This document shows, in pieces, positions 1-12,469 of a DNA stretch of 64,000 bases. The notes under the pieces were generated by a model, which was given only the letters and a program-made list of their open reading frames with translations, made no database searches and was not told the origin of the DNA. The position numbers and the translations under genes are program-made. Location: contig JBITNC010000002.1 of assembly GCA_050084985.1 (NCBI GenBank), positions 3,472,001-3,536,000 on the forward strand, in the 5' to 3' direction. Each line of letters begins with the position of its first letter. Within the stretch, counting starts at the first letter, position 1. The stretch is from Nageia nagi (taxonomy: Eukaryota; Pinophyta).

Positions 1-2180
1 GTCCATATGACTCCCTTATGTATGATCCCCCTTCATTAAATATCACATCTTGGTTGATGTGCAACTTCTTGGCAATTGAATCATAATAGTTGTAGGCTTT
101 GGATTCATGAGGGTATCCAACAAAGATACACATGATGGATTTTTTATCCAATTTATTTATGTTCTATTTAGGAACATGCACATAATAAGTTAAACCAAAG
201 ATCCTTATAAGATGTGCAATACTTAGTTTCTTTCCAAACCAAGCCTCATAAAGGGATGAATATTACATAATTTTTATTTGCAATAATTCAAAATATAAAT
301 AATTATGTGATTAACTTCATCCCATAGTTTTTTTCCATACCCATTTCTTTCAACATGCATCAGGCCATCTCAAAAATATTAGATTCTTTCTCTAGGCCAC
401 TAATCCATTTTGTTGGGGACTGTATATTGTTGTGTGCTACCTCTTAATCCCATAATTATTGTAGAAATATTTTAACTCATTTGAAATGAATTCACCACCT
501 TGGTTTGTCCAAACTTTCTTGAGGTTTTAGTTTGATTACTTTTTTACTATTACTTTGTATCTGATAAAATAATCAAAAGCATATGATTTTACCTATAACA
601 AGCACAACCAACTCATTTTGGAATGATCATCATATAAAATAAGCATATATTTACACTTGGTCATGCTTGGAGTCTACATAGGTTTGCATAAGTTGGCATG
701 CACTAATTCTATGGGATTTTAGGCTCTATTTTGGTGGTGCGCAAATCTTTTTCTAGGTTATTTCTCAATTTTGTAACTCTCACATAAAGTTTCTGATGGG
801 TGTAAAAAACTAGGCATATATTTCAAAAAGCTTGCAATCCACATAATAAGTTGAAATTAAGGTGTCCAAACCTCTTATACCATAACTAAAAAGAATCAAT
901 GGTGGTATTTAGGCATTTTATAGAAGCTAATTGCATTTTCAACATTTACATTCTATTCTTAAACATGAGAATAATGGCAACTACTTGGCAATTAATCTCA
1001 ATTGTAATTATACACCTCTTATTTGTAAAGACTACCATGTATTTTTTTAAGCCTAAATAACTAATGCTTAATAGATTATGCTTCATCATAGAACATATAA
1101 AGTATCATGCATATGTATGATCTTACTAATAAATTTCTTTAAAAGTGACAGAACCTTTTCTAGAAGTGCTAACATGATTGTTATCATCAAACTTCACTTG
1201 ACCAAAGATATTTTCTTTGAGTTTTACAAATAGGTTCTTTTTCCCAATCATATTATTTGAACAACCACTATTAATGTACCAAATATGATCATCAATAACT
1301 TCAAATTTATTGTGAGTAGTGAAGAAATTTGTATCACCTTGCTCTTCATTGTAATTGGCTTTTTATTGATTTTCTTGTATGTAGCATTACTGCTCTATGT
1401 GATCATATTTTTTATAAAAATTATAATTTTTCTAGGATGATCTCTAGCTTTTATTGGTTTATCAACTTCTTCCTCTATCATATTTGCCTCTTCCATGACA
1501 TCTACCACCATGACCTCTTTCATGGCCTCTTGAAGAAGATTTTGAAATGGAGGAAGTAGATAAATGGTCATTCAATATCATCTTTTCTTGGAATTATTTA
1601 TCAAGGTTATATGACCTTTATTTAATTCTTTGCTAATAATTTTGTAAGCTTCAATGTAACTCAACTAAATTAAGCTAAGATAATTCCTTAGAATCCTCAA
1701 TGGTAATGTTGTATGATCAAATTTTCTTGTAAGGCTTATCAATACCTTCTCCATGATATTAGTTTCATCTACTTCCTCATCATGTGAATGAATATCATTT
1801 ACTAAATTTTGAACTTTAATTATTAATATCTCAATGGTATCATTGTAATTCATTTTTTAAAAATTTAAAATCCATATGTAAGAGTTGAAGCTTAGCTACT
1901 CTTACCTTAGATGATTCCTTGTAGGCACTTTTAGGAGTCTCTAATGTTTCCTTTAAAAATTTACATTTTGCATTCTTAGGGAAGATAAACATATCTATTT
2001 GAATTTGCATGGTTAATAAGGATTTGAAATCCTTCTTTTGGTCTCTAAAATATCCTTTTCCAATAAGATGAGATTAGTGTAAAGTTTTTTGTGTCTACTT
2101 TTGTGCATCCCTATGAAAAAAGTATGAACAACTCTTGAGAGGTAAGAAAATTTTTCATTCGAATACTCTAATATTTTAAA
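1..2180 (-). mobile_element. Decayed Ty1-copia element, gag to integrase, cut by window edge
   Basis: Read on the minus strand from about 2080 to 1, this is copia Gag-Pol in the usual order. Gag (UBN2-like) lies at about 2060-1665. A broken zinc knuckle at about 1410-1440 still shows the HIEQ-stop-CY end. A retroviral-type protease follows at about 1290-1165. The integrase core lies at about 800-300, and its C-terminal part, resembling KSIMCIF..Y..ESKAYNYY, at about 200-1. Reverse transcriptase would lie beyond base 1. The protease motif reads WYINSGC, so the catalytic Asp of DSG has become Asn. Several stops and frameshifts show it is dead. The right part, from about 988, is inside the large tandem duplication. 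Family assignment is from motif recognition, not alignment. Confidence 0.8.
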
Positions 2181-3520
2181 TGTTCATAATTGAATACAAG
2201 AATTGATAATTGGAATATGTTTCCATTTTTATAGTCCATTTTAACCCAATACAAACATATTTTATGATATGAATTAAAGAATTTGAAGTTCTCGAGGCAT
2301 GTTATAATGATCTAGTAAAGAAATGAACACCCATATTTTTAGAGGCTATAAAATGAAATCATCTTGTTTGAAATGTTAATTTTTTAGTATATTTAGAAAT
2401 AGATCAACAATACCTTTCTAATGAGTATTTACATGTCTCAAATATATCTATCTAGGAATGATAATTTGAAGTTATTGGGTTATAAATATAGCATTTTAGG
2501 ACTTGTTCATTAAAATATGGCTTTCACACATCAAAGAGGGGTAAAGTTACCTATGTACATATTTTGAATAAGATGAACACATAAATTCACCTTCCAAGGT
2601 CCTCAAAATAGATAAAAAAGGTGCAATTTTGCATATTTAAAGTTATGATGTCAACAAATAAGTTCTCATTGAATAACATAAAGATAGACTAGTTTTACGT
2701 AAAAACTTAGACTAGTTTTACGTAAAAACTTTAGAAGAATGTAACTTGGTTGATTCTTTTTGAAACATAAGACTTTTATATACAATTGTAAATATCATGA
2801 AAATATATATTCAATGGTTTAGGTTTGGTTCATTTGGAGAAGGAAGGGTTGTTCAAAAATGACACAAGTAAAGCACTCCATGGAGCTCACTGAGAATGAC
2901 TATCAAAATGCAGGTTAAAATATTATATATTTTGGATATAATATGATAACAGAGTATGGGATATTTTTATATTTTTGGAAAAGTATTGAATTCAACTATT
3001 TAAAAAAATTAATCATAACAAAATGAGCTTTAGAACAAAATTTATAGCCTCTAGAAGAAAAATGATCCTAAAATGGGCAATTTTAGATGACCATAAAAAT
3101 ATCCAAATCTGTCACTCAAAATAAAAAATAAATAAGTAACCACCTAGTTAAAATTTCCTTAAATACTTAAGTATCGCCTTGGAATAGAATCAAAACACTT
3201 ATGCAAATATTCGTAAGTGTTTTCTCATACAAATATGTCTAAAAATAGAATCGAACCATACAATCATAGAAAAGAGTTGCAAAGAAATTTTCTTTCTATA
3301 TGTTATTGAAAAATGAATACCTAATTGTTACATTACAATGGAACCTCATCCATATACATATCTAAGAAAATAAATTGAGTGTTTGACAATCCAAATTTTG
3401 ATTAAAGTACATAATTCATTCAAGAAATTAGGAAAAATATAAATGCATGTCCAATACTTATGATAAAATGTATGGATGTTTATATCTCTACATCTAAAAA
3501 AGATCTAATGGAGATTATAA
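2178..3520 (-). repeat. Probable 5' LTR of the minus-strand copia element (unit A)
   Basis: This non-coding stretch sits just upstream, in minus-strand terms, of the copia gag. It resembles 5905-7250 in unit B and, more weakly, the isolated insertion at 31234-32460. A CTCTAATA-type primer-binding remnant lies at its left edge near 2172. The right limit is uncertain. Confidence 0.45.
2686..2731. repeat. 23-bp perfect tandem duplication
   Basis: AGACTAGTTTTACGTAAAAACTT plus A-rich context occurs twice head to tail here. The matching place in unit B (about 6415) has one diverged copy, so this small duplication arose in unit A after the 3.7-kb duplication, or was lost from B. Confidence 0.8.
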
Positions 3521-4080
3521 ACACCATCTCGCTTAATTTTTCACTTTTCATATATTTTTTTAACCACAACATCACTTTAGGGCCAGTAGTAAATTAAGGG
3601 GTTTTTTTATAGAAATACCCAAAACTTATATTTAAAAGAACTTGCATTAGTTTTGATCATTAAGTAAACATTATCTCCCTTTTTTTATTAGACTAGGGGA
3701 ATCAATCAGTTCTTTACACTTTTATATACCTCTTCATAGGTTCAAATCATGCTCATCACTTCCACTATAACCTCTATTTACATTGAGTAAGTATTTTACA
3801 TGTTTAAGAGAGCTGTTGTGACACACACTAGATACTAAGAGTTTACGAAACTTGAAGCCAATTCTCCACACCCAAACTGAAGATATCCACCAATAGGCCA
3901 AACCCTTAGGGATACCATCTCTCTTAATATTTTACTTATTCTATATATATATTTTTTTAACCATAACATCAATTTGTTTTTTGGTCAAGATCACCTAAAA
4001 AGATCACTTGTAAAATAAGGGGGTTTTGTACAAAAACCCAAAACTTATATTTAAAAGTTTACATTAGTTTCTATAACTTT
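3520..4080. repeat. Internal direct repeat about 390 bp apart
   Basis: A block with ACCATCTC, TTTTTTTAACCA(C/T)AACATCA, AATTAAGGGG or AATAAGGGGG and CCAAAACTTATATTTAAAAG occurs at about 3520-3650 and again at about 3905-4070. Unit B repeats the pattern at about 7240-7390 and 7645-7790, so this internal duplication is older than the 3.7-kb duplication. Confidence 0.6.
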
Positions 4081-4732
4081 CCACTATTTATTTTAGGGTG
4101 CATTTACTAAATGTAATATGGTAACTCAAAAAAGGGGAACCCATTTATGATATATTTCAATCTTCTAGAGAATATTTCTCCCTTGAATGGTATTACCATG
4201 AAAAATGTAGCACTTTATTTTGTTGTAACTTGAAGCAATAACCCTCAACCTTCTATAGTTATCAAAATAATTATGTTTTTTTTCAAAAGGCTTCACATTC
4301 TCATCTTTCTCACACTCTCAAAATCATTCAATGTTGATTGCTTACCTTCTATTGCAACCTTGGCTATTCCTTTTTCCTAAACCTTTCCTTCACTTTGGTG
4401 TTTAGGATTATTTTATCATGTATCAGTAAATCTCTTGACACTTTTTATGTACTAACCATTAGGTGGGAAAAATTAGGTTTCCTTCATAATTGTATCTTTA
4501 TTTTAATTCTTACTTATCCCCCTTCCTTTCTCTCTATTATGTTTTATTGGTGTTAGAATCCCAACCTTGCTTAGGCATCTTCTTTTGTTTATGATTGTAT
4601 ACTAAGTACCCTCCTCTCTAAGTAGGTTCTTTTCTTGGTATTCCAAGATAGGTTTGATATTGGACACAACTTCAACCATGTGAGTTTCATTATCTTCTAT
4701 TTATGGTTCTGTGATATTTCCTTTGTAATTCT

Positions 4733-5830
4733 TGGTGATTAATCTCATTTGTAATTGTACACCTCTTCTTTGTAAAGACTACCATGTACTTTTTAAGCCT
4801 AAATGACTGATGCTCAATAGATTATGCTTCATTCCTAAAACATATAAAGTTTCATCCATATGTTTAATTTTACTAATCATTTCTTTAAAAGTAATAGAAC
4901 CCTTTCTAGTGCTGCTAACATGATCATTATCATCAAACTTCACTTGATCAAAGATATTTTCTTTAAGTTTTACAAATAGGTTCTTTTCCCAATCATATGA
5001 TTTGAACAACCACTATCAAGGTACCAAATATGATCATAACTAACTTCAAAGTTATAATGAGTAAGGAAGAGATTTGTATCACCTTACTCTTCATTGTAGT
5101 TGGCCTTTTATTAGTTTTCTTGTATGTAGCATTATTACTCTATCAGATCATATTTTCTATAAAAATCATAATTTTTCTAGACTGATATCTAACTTTTATT
5201 GGTTGATTAACCTCTTCCTCTACCATATTTTCCTCTTTCATGACATCTACCACCATGACCTCTATCATGGCTTCTTGAAGAAGATTTTGAAATGGAGGAA
5301 GTAGATAGATGGTTGTTCATCATCATCTTGCCTTGGAATGCTTTATCAAGGTTCTATGACATATCTCTAATTCTATTCTCATAAGTTTGCAAGCTTCCAT
5401 GTAACTCAACTACAGTGAGCTAAGATAAGTCCTTAGAATCTTCAATGGTAATGTTATAGGATCAAATTTTCTTGTAAGGCTTATCAATACCTTCTCCATG
5501 ATCTTAGTTTCATCTAGTTCCTCATCATGTGAATGAATGTCCTTTGTTAAATTTTTAACTTTAATTATTAATACCTCAATGGTATCATTGTCATTCATTT
5601 TTTTTTAAATTCAAAATCCATATGTAAGAGTTGAAGCTTAGCTACTTTTACCTTAGAAGATTCCTTGTAGGCACTTTCAAGAGTCTCTAGTGCTTCCTTT
5701 AAAATATTACATTTTGCATTCTCAGGAAAGATAAACATATCTATTTGAATTTTAATGGTGAATATAACTTCAAAATCCTTCTTTTTGGTCTCTAAAATAT
5801 CCTTTTCCAATCAGATGAGATTAGTGCAAA
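4733..5830 (-). mobile_element. Copia gag-protease fragment in unit B
   Basis: Minus-strand Gag runs from about 5810 to 5410 in two open stretches (71 and 62 codons), joined near 5597. Its conserved feature is the UBN2-like stretch ending in MEKVLISLTRKFD. A protease follows at about 5030-4779 and reads WYLDSGCSNHMIG then LYVLGMKHNLLSI. The active-site Asp of DSG is kept here, unlike in unit A. The integrase is missing because the tandem-duplication junction cuts the element. A one-base shift separates the DSG part from the downstream protease frame. Confidence 0.8.
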
Positions 5831-5904
5831 GTTGTTTGCACCTATGTTTATGCATCCCTATTGAAAAAGCATCAACAAGTCTTAAGAGGTAAGAAAATTT
5901 TTCA

Positions 5905-7250
5905 TTCGAATACTCTATAATTGAATACAAGAATTGATAATTAGAATATACTTCCATTTTTATGATCCATTTGAACCCAATAGAAAGATATTTTATGATA
6001 CCAATTGAAGAATTTGAAGTTCTCAAGGCATGTTATAATGATCTAGTAAAGAAATGAACACCCATATTTTTAGAGGCTATAAAATTAAATCAACTTGTTT
6101 GAATTGTTGATTTTTTAATATATTTAGAAATAGATCAAGAATACCTTTTCAATGAGTATTTACATGCCTCAAATAGAGGTATATAAGAATCTTAATTTGA
6201 AGTTCTTAGGTTATAAATATAGCATTTTAGGACTTATCCATCAAAATATGGCTATCACATGTCGAAGAGGGATAAATTTACCTATAGACATAGTTTGAAG
6301 AAGATGATCACATAAACTCACATTCCATGGTCCTCGAAATAGTGAGAAAAGGTGCAATTTTGCATATTTAAAGGGATGATGTCAACAAATAAGTTCTTAA
6401 AGCACAACATAGAGATAGACTAGTTTTACATGAAAATTTTGAAAGCATGTAACTTGGTTGATTCTTTTTTAAACTTAAGAGTTTTATATACAATTGTAAA
6501 TATCATGAAAATATCTATTCAATGGTTTAGGTTTGATGTCATTTGGAGAAGGAAGGGTTGTTAAAAAATGAGCATTAAGTAAAACACTTCATGGAGCTCA
6601 TTAAGAAAGACTATAAAAATGCAAGTTATAATATTATTTATTTTGAGTGTAATATGATAATAGAGTATGGAATATTATAAATTTTTGGAAAGGTATTAAA
6701 TTCAACTATTGTTTTTTTTAAGGAATCATAACAAAAGGAGATTTAGAACAAAATTTATAGCCTCTAGAAGAAAAATGTTCCTAAAATGGGCAATTTTAGG
6801 TGACCACAAAAATATCCAAATATGTTGCTCAAAATAAAAAATAAACAAGTAACCACCTATTTAAAATTCCCTTAAATACTTAAGTATCACCTTGGAATAG
6901 ACTTAGAACACTTATGCAAAGATTCATAAGTGTTTTCTCATATAAACATGTCTAAGAATAGAATCAAACTATACAATCATAGAAAAGAGTTACAGAGAAA
7001 TTTTCTTTCTATATGTTATTGAAAAATGAATACCTAATTATTACATTACAATGGAACCTCATCCATATACATATCTAAGAAAATAAATTGAGTGTTTAAT
7101 AATCCAAAATTTTGATTAAAGTACATAATTCGTTTAAGAAATTAGGAAAAATATAAATGGATTTCCAATACTTTTGATAAAATGTATGGTTTTCTATATC
7201 TCTACATATAAAGAATATCTAATGGAGATTGTAAACACCATCTTGCTTAA
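5905..7250 (-). repeat. Probable copia LTR, unit B copy
   Basis: This is the counterpart of 2178-3520. Shared landmarks are ATTGAATACAAGAATTGATAAT, GACTAGTTTTAC, AAAATGGGCAATTTTAG and CATTACAATGGAACCTCATCC. No coding signal. Confidence 0.45.
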
Positions 7251-8339
7251 TCTTTCACTTTTCATATATTTGTTTAACCACAACATCACTTTATTTTTTT
7301 TGTCAAGACCAAAAAAAGGCCACTAGTAAATTAAGGGGTTTTTTATATAAGGATCCAAAACTTATATTTAAGAGAACTTACATTAGTTTCAATCATTAAG
7401 TAAACATAATCTCTTTTTTTTTTTTTAGACTAGGGTAATCAATTAGTTCTTTGCACTTTTAGATGCCTCTTCATGGGTTCAAATCATGCTCATCACTTCG
7501 AATATAACCTTCATTTACATTGAATAAATTGTTTACATGTTCGAGAGAGTTGTTGTGACACACCCTTGATACCATGAGTCTATGAAACTTGAAGCCAAGT
7601 CTCCACATCCAAACTAAATATCTCCATCAATAGGCCAAACCCCTTGGGTTACCATCTCTCTTAATATTTTACTTCTCATATCTTTTTTAACCATAATACC
7701 ACTTTATTTTTTTAGTCAAGATCACTAGTAAATTAAGGGGGTTTTATACAAAAATCCAAAATTTATATTTAAAAATTTACATTAGTTTTGATAACTTTCC
7801 ACTATTTATTTAAGAGTGCATTTACTAAATGTTACATGGTAACCCAAAAAAAGGGAACCCATTTCTGATATATTTCAATCTTTTATAGAATCTTTCTCCC
7901 TTGAATGGGATTACCAAGAAAAATGTAGCACTTCATTTTATTGTAACTTGTAGGTGCAATAACCCTCAACCTTATATAGTCATCAAAAGAATCATATTTT
8001 ATTTCCTTCACTTAGTTGTCTAGGATTATTTTATCATGTATCAACCAATCTCTTGGCAATCCTTATGCACTAACCCTTAGGTGGGGCAAATTAGGTTTCC
8101 TTCATAATTGTATCTTCATTTTAATTCTTACTTATCCCCCTTCCTTTATTTGCATTATATTTTATTGGTGCTAGAATCATATCCTTGGTTAGGCATCTTC
8201 TTTTGTTTATGATTGTCTACTAAGTGCCCTCCTCTCTAAGTAGGTTCTTTTCTTGGTCTTCTAAGATAGGGTTGATATTGGACACAAATTCAACCATGTG
8301 AGTTTACTTATATTTTATTTATGGTTTTATAACATTCCC

Positions 8340-10200
8340 TTTTTGTTGTTTAGAATCCTCCTTACCACTTGGGTTATTATTATTTCCTTTTTATCCATTT
8401 ATGGAAATATCTCCATACTCAAGATTAAATTGATTTCTGGTGTTAACAAAACTTTTCTCATTTTAAGTTTTCTTTGTTTGCCACTTCCTTTGAACTGAGT
8501 CTACTACAATTTCCCTAATTGGGCAAGATCTCTCATTATAATCAACTTGAGAACATGTTGTTCATAAGAAATTATTATTTTTGTATCATAATTATTGAAT
8601 CCATTCAATTAATTTTGATTCTAACATGACCTTTTTAAGTACATCGATTCAAAATTCTACCATGATGCATAATCTAGCCATCAAGATTCAAGCTTGAGCA
8701 CTTGTGACATGGTATACTGCAATTAACTTATGAAAGATCCTATAATTCCTTCAAAAATATTTTGATGTCCAAACTCAAATGGAAGGTGTATAAGGGTAAT
8801 ACAAATTGGTATCACTTATTAAGAAACAATCCTTACTTTCCAAAGAACCAAGGCCTTGATCTTAGTATATGATATGAATATGAACATGATATAATAATTG
8901 GGCATTATAATTACATCAAGGTTACCCTTGATAATCCATTTTCATTTTCCCATATTCGAAATTCATCAATATTTGGGTGAACTTCAAGAAGCCTTTGAAA
9001 CAAACAGTTGCAACCTCTCTCTTCCACTTGATCAATGATGGATCATAATATTCTAAGATATATCTTCTCACCAATATTTTTTGGTTTGGGAGAGGGTACA
9101 ATATCAACCATAACCTCTTGCATAAAGAGGATCCACCAAGATCACTTAGGTATCTTCATTATTAGCTTTGTATTGGGCTAACAATAGATCTTAATGGTAA
9201 CCATAGCATTCCAAATGAGCTTGAATTAGAGAGGGAAAAATGCCACCTCTTAAGGGATATAAGCAAACTTTGGTTAATAGCAAAAGGGACAAAGGAAGTG
9301 AAGGATAACATAAAGTATAGTGTGCTTTTTGGGGTTAAAATTGAAGTGAAGTTGAAGAATAATTCACCATGAAATGCACTACACTACATCACTTTATTCA
9401 CCCTTATCATTAGGATAATATATTGTGTTAATAAAATAGATTTGATTACTTAATCAATTTTTGCATAATACAACTATTACCCTTTTAAAATATTATATCA
9501 TAGTTAATCCATGTCTTACATTTTCTTTTATTAGAGTAAATTCATCTCTTACATTAGTTATTATATATAATTTATTTTTTGAAACCATAATTACAAACTA
9601 CTATAAGCTAAGATTTTTTGTATAATCATTGCATATTTCCTGGTTAGAAGATTTGAATTTAAACCTTCTAAAAATTTCAACACCTATTTTTTCTAACATC
9701 TTTAATATAAACTCACATTATTTATAATTATACAATATATACTTTTTATTGTAGTTAAAAAGTACTTTTTAAATTTTGAAGAAAGATACTTACAATGTTA
9801 AAATGTTAAAATTTAAACTTAAACCTCCAAAATAAATATTACCCACTTCACTAATTCACCTTACTTCAAAAAAAACATACTAACTTCAAATAAACATTCT
9901 CAAATCATTCCACTAAATCTTGAAATTTATAATAATAAATTTATATTTAACATTACAGTTAAACTATAAAATGCTTCAATTGGATTCGAATCTTGCATAC
10001 ACAAGGACACATTTTCAACAATAATTCCACGCCTCCTCTGTCGTTTATCATGTGTGATCAATATTTACATAACCAGCCGGAGTGGGAGATTCAATGATGG
10101 ATCATCGGACACAGGACTACTAGAGCCCAACAGATCGAACAATATACAGGAATACATACATGCAGTTGGGGAACAACCCAAAACATGTTTTTTGGGAAGT
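8340..10200. other. Intergenic, no gene recognised
   Basis: AT-rich DNA to the right of the tandem duplication. The short open frame on the minus strand at 8922-9107 has no recognisable domain. About 9400-10020 is very AT-rich and I see nothing in it beyond simple composition. Confidence 0.5.
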
Positions 10201-10246
10201 TAAATATGGAAGGAATCATGCTGGGTAATGTATCTGTATGTTAGCA

Positions 10247-12003
10247 TTAGCAACGAGCTCCTTTCCTGCATGACAACGCTCCTGCGTTTTGAGTAAGACT
10301 TCCCACCATAGAAGACGGCCTTGACAATAAACTCGACGCCTTTGCATAGCTCGCCGACGCCCCACCTCCAGACGGAATGAAATACGCTCCGTTCAACATC
10401 AAATCCCCCTCCGACCTCCAATTCCATCCTTTCCACTCATTTGGATTGTTGTCCTCCCGTTTGGTGACCTGAAAATCACCATGAACATTTTCTCATATTA
10501 CAACACAGAGAATCAATTAAGTCATCCCATTACAACTGTAAATGTGTTTATGAACATTTCATCTCTAATATATTCCAAAAAGTTGTAAATTAATAGAAGC
10601 TACAATAAAATAAACATGTAAGAAACTATAATATACTTGAGTCATTATAATACTACCACTTTCACAATTGAACCTCCAACAAAGACCTTCGATCGAAGAT
10701 AGAAAAAATATCGTGTTGTGGAATGAATACGCACCTCTTTAGCAAAAGGGTTGTTGGGTGCGAGGAAGCGGTTGCCCTGACTATTAATGGTGGGTCTGGC
10801 ACTGCCTCCAATGGCGTACATTTCCCAGTGAGTGTAGTCATTGTTCACCACATGAAAGTACCCATGCCGGCACCTGCAGTAAAAACCCAGTCACTTGCAC
10901 TACTACTAAGTACTACCAATGTATTTGAGATTGCACCGAATCTGGTAGAGGTTTTATTAGTTCTTACCTTGGCATTCTCTGCACAAGTCCTTCACCAAAG
11001 TGATTGAAGGCAATGGTGACCTGCATGTAGACGTCGAGAGCGTAGCTATCGCTGTGCCCCAACAACATCACCTCGTTGTGGTGAGTGAAATAATTGTTGG
11101 AAATGGTGATGGCTGTAGATCCCATGATGGCGTCGATGAGACCGTCAGCGCATCGAGACAGAGAACAATGATCCACCCAGATGTGACTCGCCCCGAAGAT
11201 GGAGACCCCATCACCGTCGGCCATGGTTCTCCACCCGTAATGCGTGGGAGAGTCTCTCACCATGGCGTTTCCTGTAGATTTGCAGTCGTGAATGTTGATT
11301 CCATGGATTATGATGTTGGTCACGTATTGTATCGTAATGCAGGCACCGTTTGCAATGTGGACGTTCACACCACGGCCATCGATGGTCTTGAAGCTGTTCA
11401 TGATGAGCTCCTGCTTGAGCTGGATGACCATGTCGCGCTCGAAGATGATCCACAGCGGCTCAGTTTGGATGACGGCGTAGCGCAGAGTGCCCGGGCGAGG
11501 GTTCACGGCGTCCTCATCACTCGCGTCCGTGACCACATAGAACCTTCCATTCTTTCCTCCGATGGCATTTCTTCCAAACCCAATGCTGCAGTCAGCAAGC
11601 CTCTTTCTATTGCTCTCCCAGCTCGGATCGCACCTCCAGCAATCATCGATGGGATTCCCCGTTCCACATGACAAATAACCCAACTCTCGCCTCGTACTGT
11701 TAATACTCCTGCAAATTTATCCATAACACATACAGTAAGCACTAAGCTCAGACACAAAATAACAAACAAAGAAAACAAAAGGAAAACCCAGCTTGATACA
11801 TACTTGTGAACTGTTTCAGCTATGCTATCGGGATCTTTCTCAGAGGAGTAGGAGTTAACATTCTCAGCAGCATTGCTTCCTCGCCTCAATACAATTCCAG
11901 CCAATTTCTCAAACAGGCCCAGCTCTTTTTCAGCCCCAACATTGCATTGGACAAACAGGATCCACGCCAAAAAAACCCAACCCACAAAACTTTGAATGCC
12001 CAT
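10247..12003 (-). CDS. Pectate lyase (gene 1), four exons, 433 residues
   Basis: Secreted pectate lyase, family PL1, cleaving demethylated homogalacturonan by Ca2+-dependent beta-elimination in the wall. Exons: 12003-11804, 11708-10968, 10873-10735, 10468-10247; joined they stay open from ATG to TAA. Introns are 95, 94 and 266 bp, all GT-AG. A signal peptide (hydrophobic [13 protein letters not shown], cleavage probably after NVGA) is followed by an N-terminal segment with one N-glycosylation site (Asn70). The plant hallmark [14 protein letters not shown] lies at about 82-95. Ca2+-site motifs are DGDGVSIF (Asp231, Asp233), WVDH (Asp246) and ADGLIDA (Asp255, Asp259). The catalytic RxPxxR motif is RMPRCR from Arg311. 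The C-terminus is Cys-rich ([10 protein letters not shown]). The start is the first ATG after the TATA box. Length fits ordinary plant pectate lyases; it is longer than conifer pollen allergens of this family. Pollen or organ role cannot be read from sequence. Confidence 0.96.
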
Positions 12004-12113
12004 TACTCGAATTCTTCAACTCCAAATTCAAAAACTCTAAAATTTCAAAGAGGGAAAAAAACCAAAATGGAATCAATCACTAGCGATGTATCACAGTGCT
12101 GCTAGAGACCTCT

Positions 12114-12123
12114 CTCTTATAGC
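12114..12123 (-). promoter_or_regulatory. TATA box of pectate lyase gene 1
   Basis: On the minus strand the sequence reads GGCTATAAGAGAG, about 110 nt before the ATG at 12003. No other ATG lies between. The same GGCTATAAGA string stands at nearly the same distance from the ATG of gene 2. Confidence 0.75.
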
Positions 12124-12469
12124 CAGATTCCGGCATGGGTGGAACTTGAGCGGTTGCATACAAACGTCCAAAATTAGTATTTTAATATTGGACTCCATCC
12201 CAAAATGAACAAGAAGTCTGAACTAGGCCCCGCCTTGGCTATGGCCCTACCCTTTTGGCCTATTACCAACTGCATTGACATAGCCGTAAAGCCAGAAAAA
12301 GCTTCGCTTCCCCATTGCCACACAAAAACAGTATTTTAGAGCCTTTTATAGCAGCTCTGCCAACAGTTAGCGCTCCTTAAAACCACGCTGGATTTACCGA
12401 TAGATTTTAGTCTGCCACATCCATATCGACGGTCACAATTCCATCCTACGAACACGGTAAGAATATTTG

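Larger units (their letters stand above)
988..4727. repeat. Tandem duplication, unit A (about 3.7 kb)
   Basis: This stretch is repeated in the same orientation immediately to the right (about 4728-8340). Matching landmarks include the copia protease (about 1165 and 4900), gag (1665-1853 and 5410-5598), a poly-purine stretch with AAGTAACCACCTA (about 3136 and 6850) and GTTAGGCATCTTCTTTTG (about 4570 and 8190). The offset starts near 3745 and shrinks to about 3610 through small indels. It contains the 5' half of a minus-strand copia element plus about 2.5 kb of LTR and flank. Edges are set by eye and may be off by tens of bases. Confidence 0.85.
4728..8340. repeat. Tandem duplication, unit B (about 3.6 kb)
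   Basis: Second direct copy of the 3.7-kb unit. It is slightly shorter, mainly because about 120 bases present at 4280-4400 in unit A are absent near 7995. Homology to unit A fades around 8340, beyond which the sequence differs. The junction near 4727 joins the right edge of one unit to the left edge of the next, as expected of a head-to-tail duplication. Confidence 0.85.

Noticed and set aside
1329-1559. Paired 76-codon plus-strand frames at 1329-1559 and 5074-5304
   Set aside because: Their similarity comes from the tandem DNA duplication; the strand with real protein similarity is the minus strand (copia zinc knuckle and protease).
11000-11671. 223-codon plus-strand open frame
   Set aside because: It lies wholly antisense to exon 2 of pectate lyase gene 1, which has strong protein evidence. 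The matching antisense frame in gene 2 (41379-42083, 234 codons) shows it is a by-product of the sense codons.
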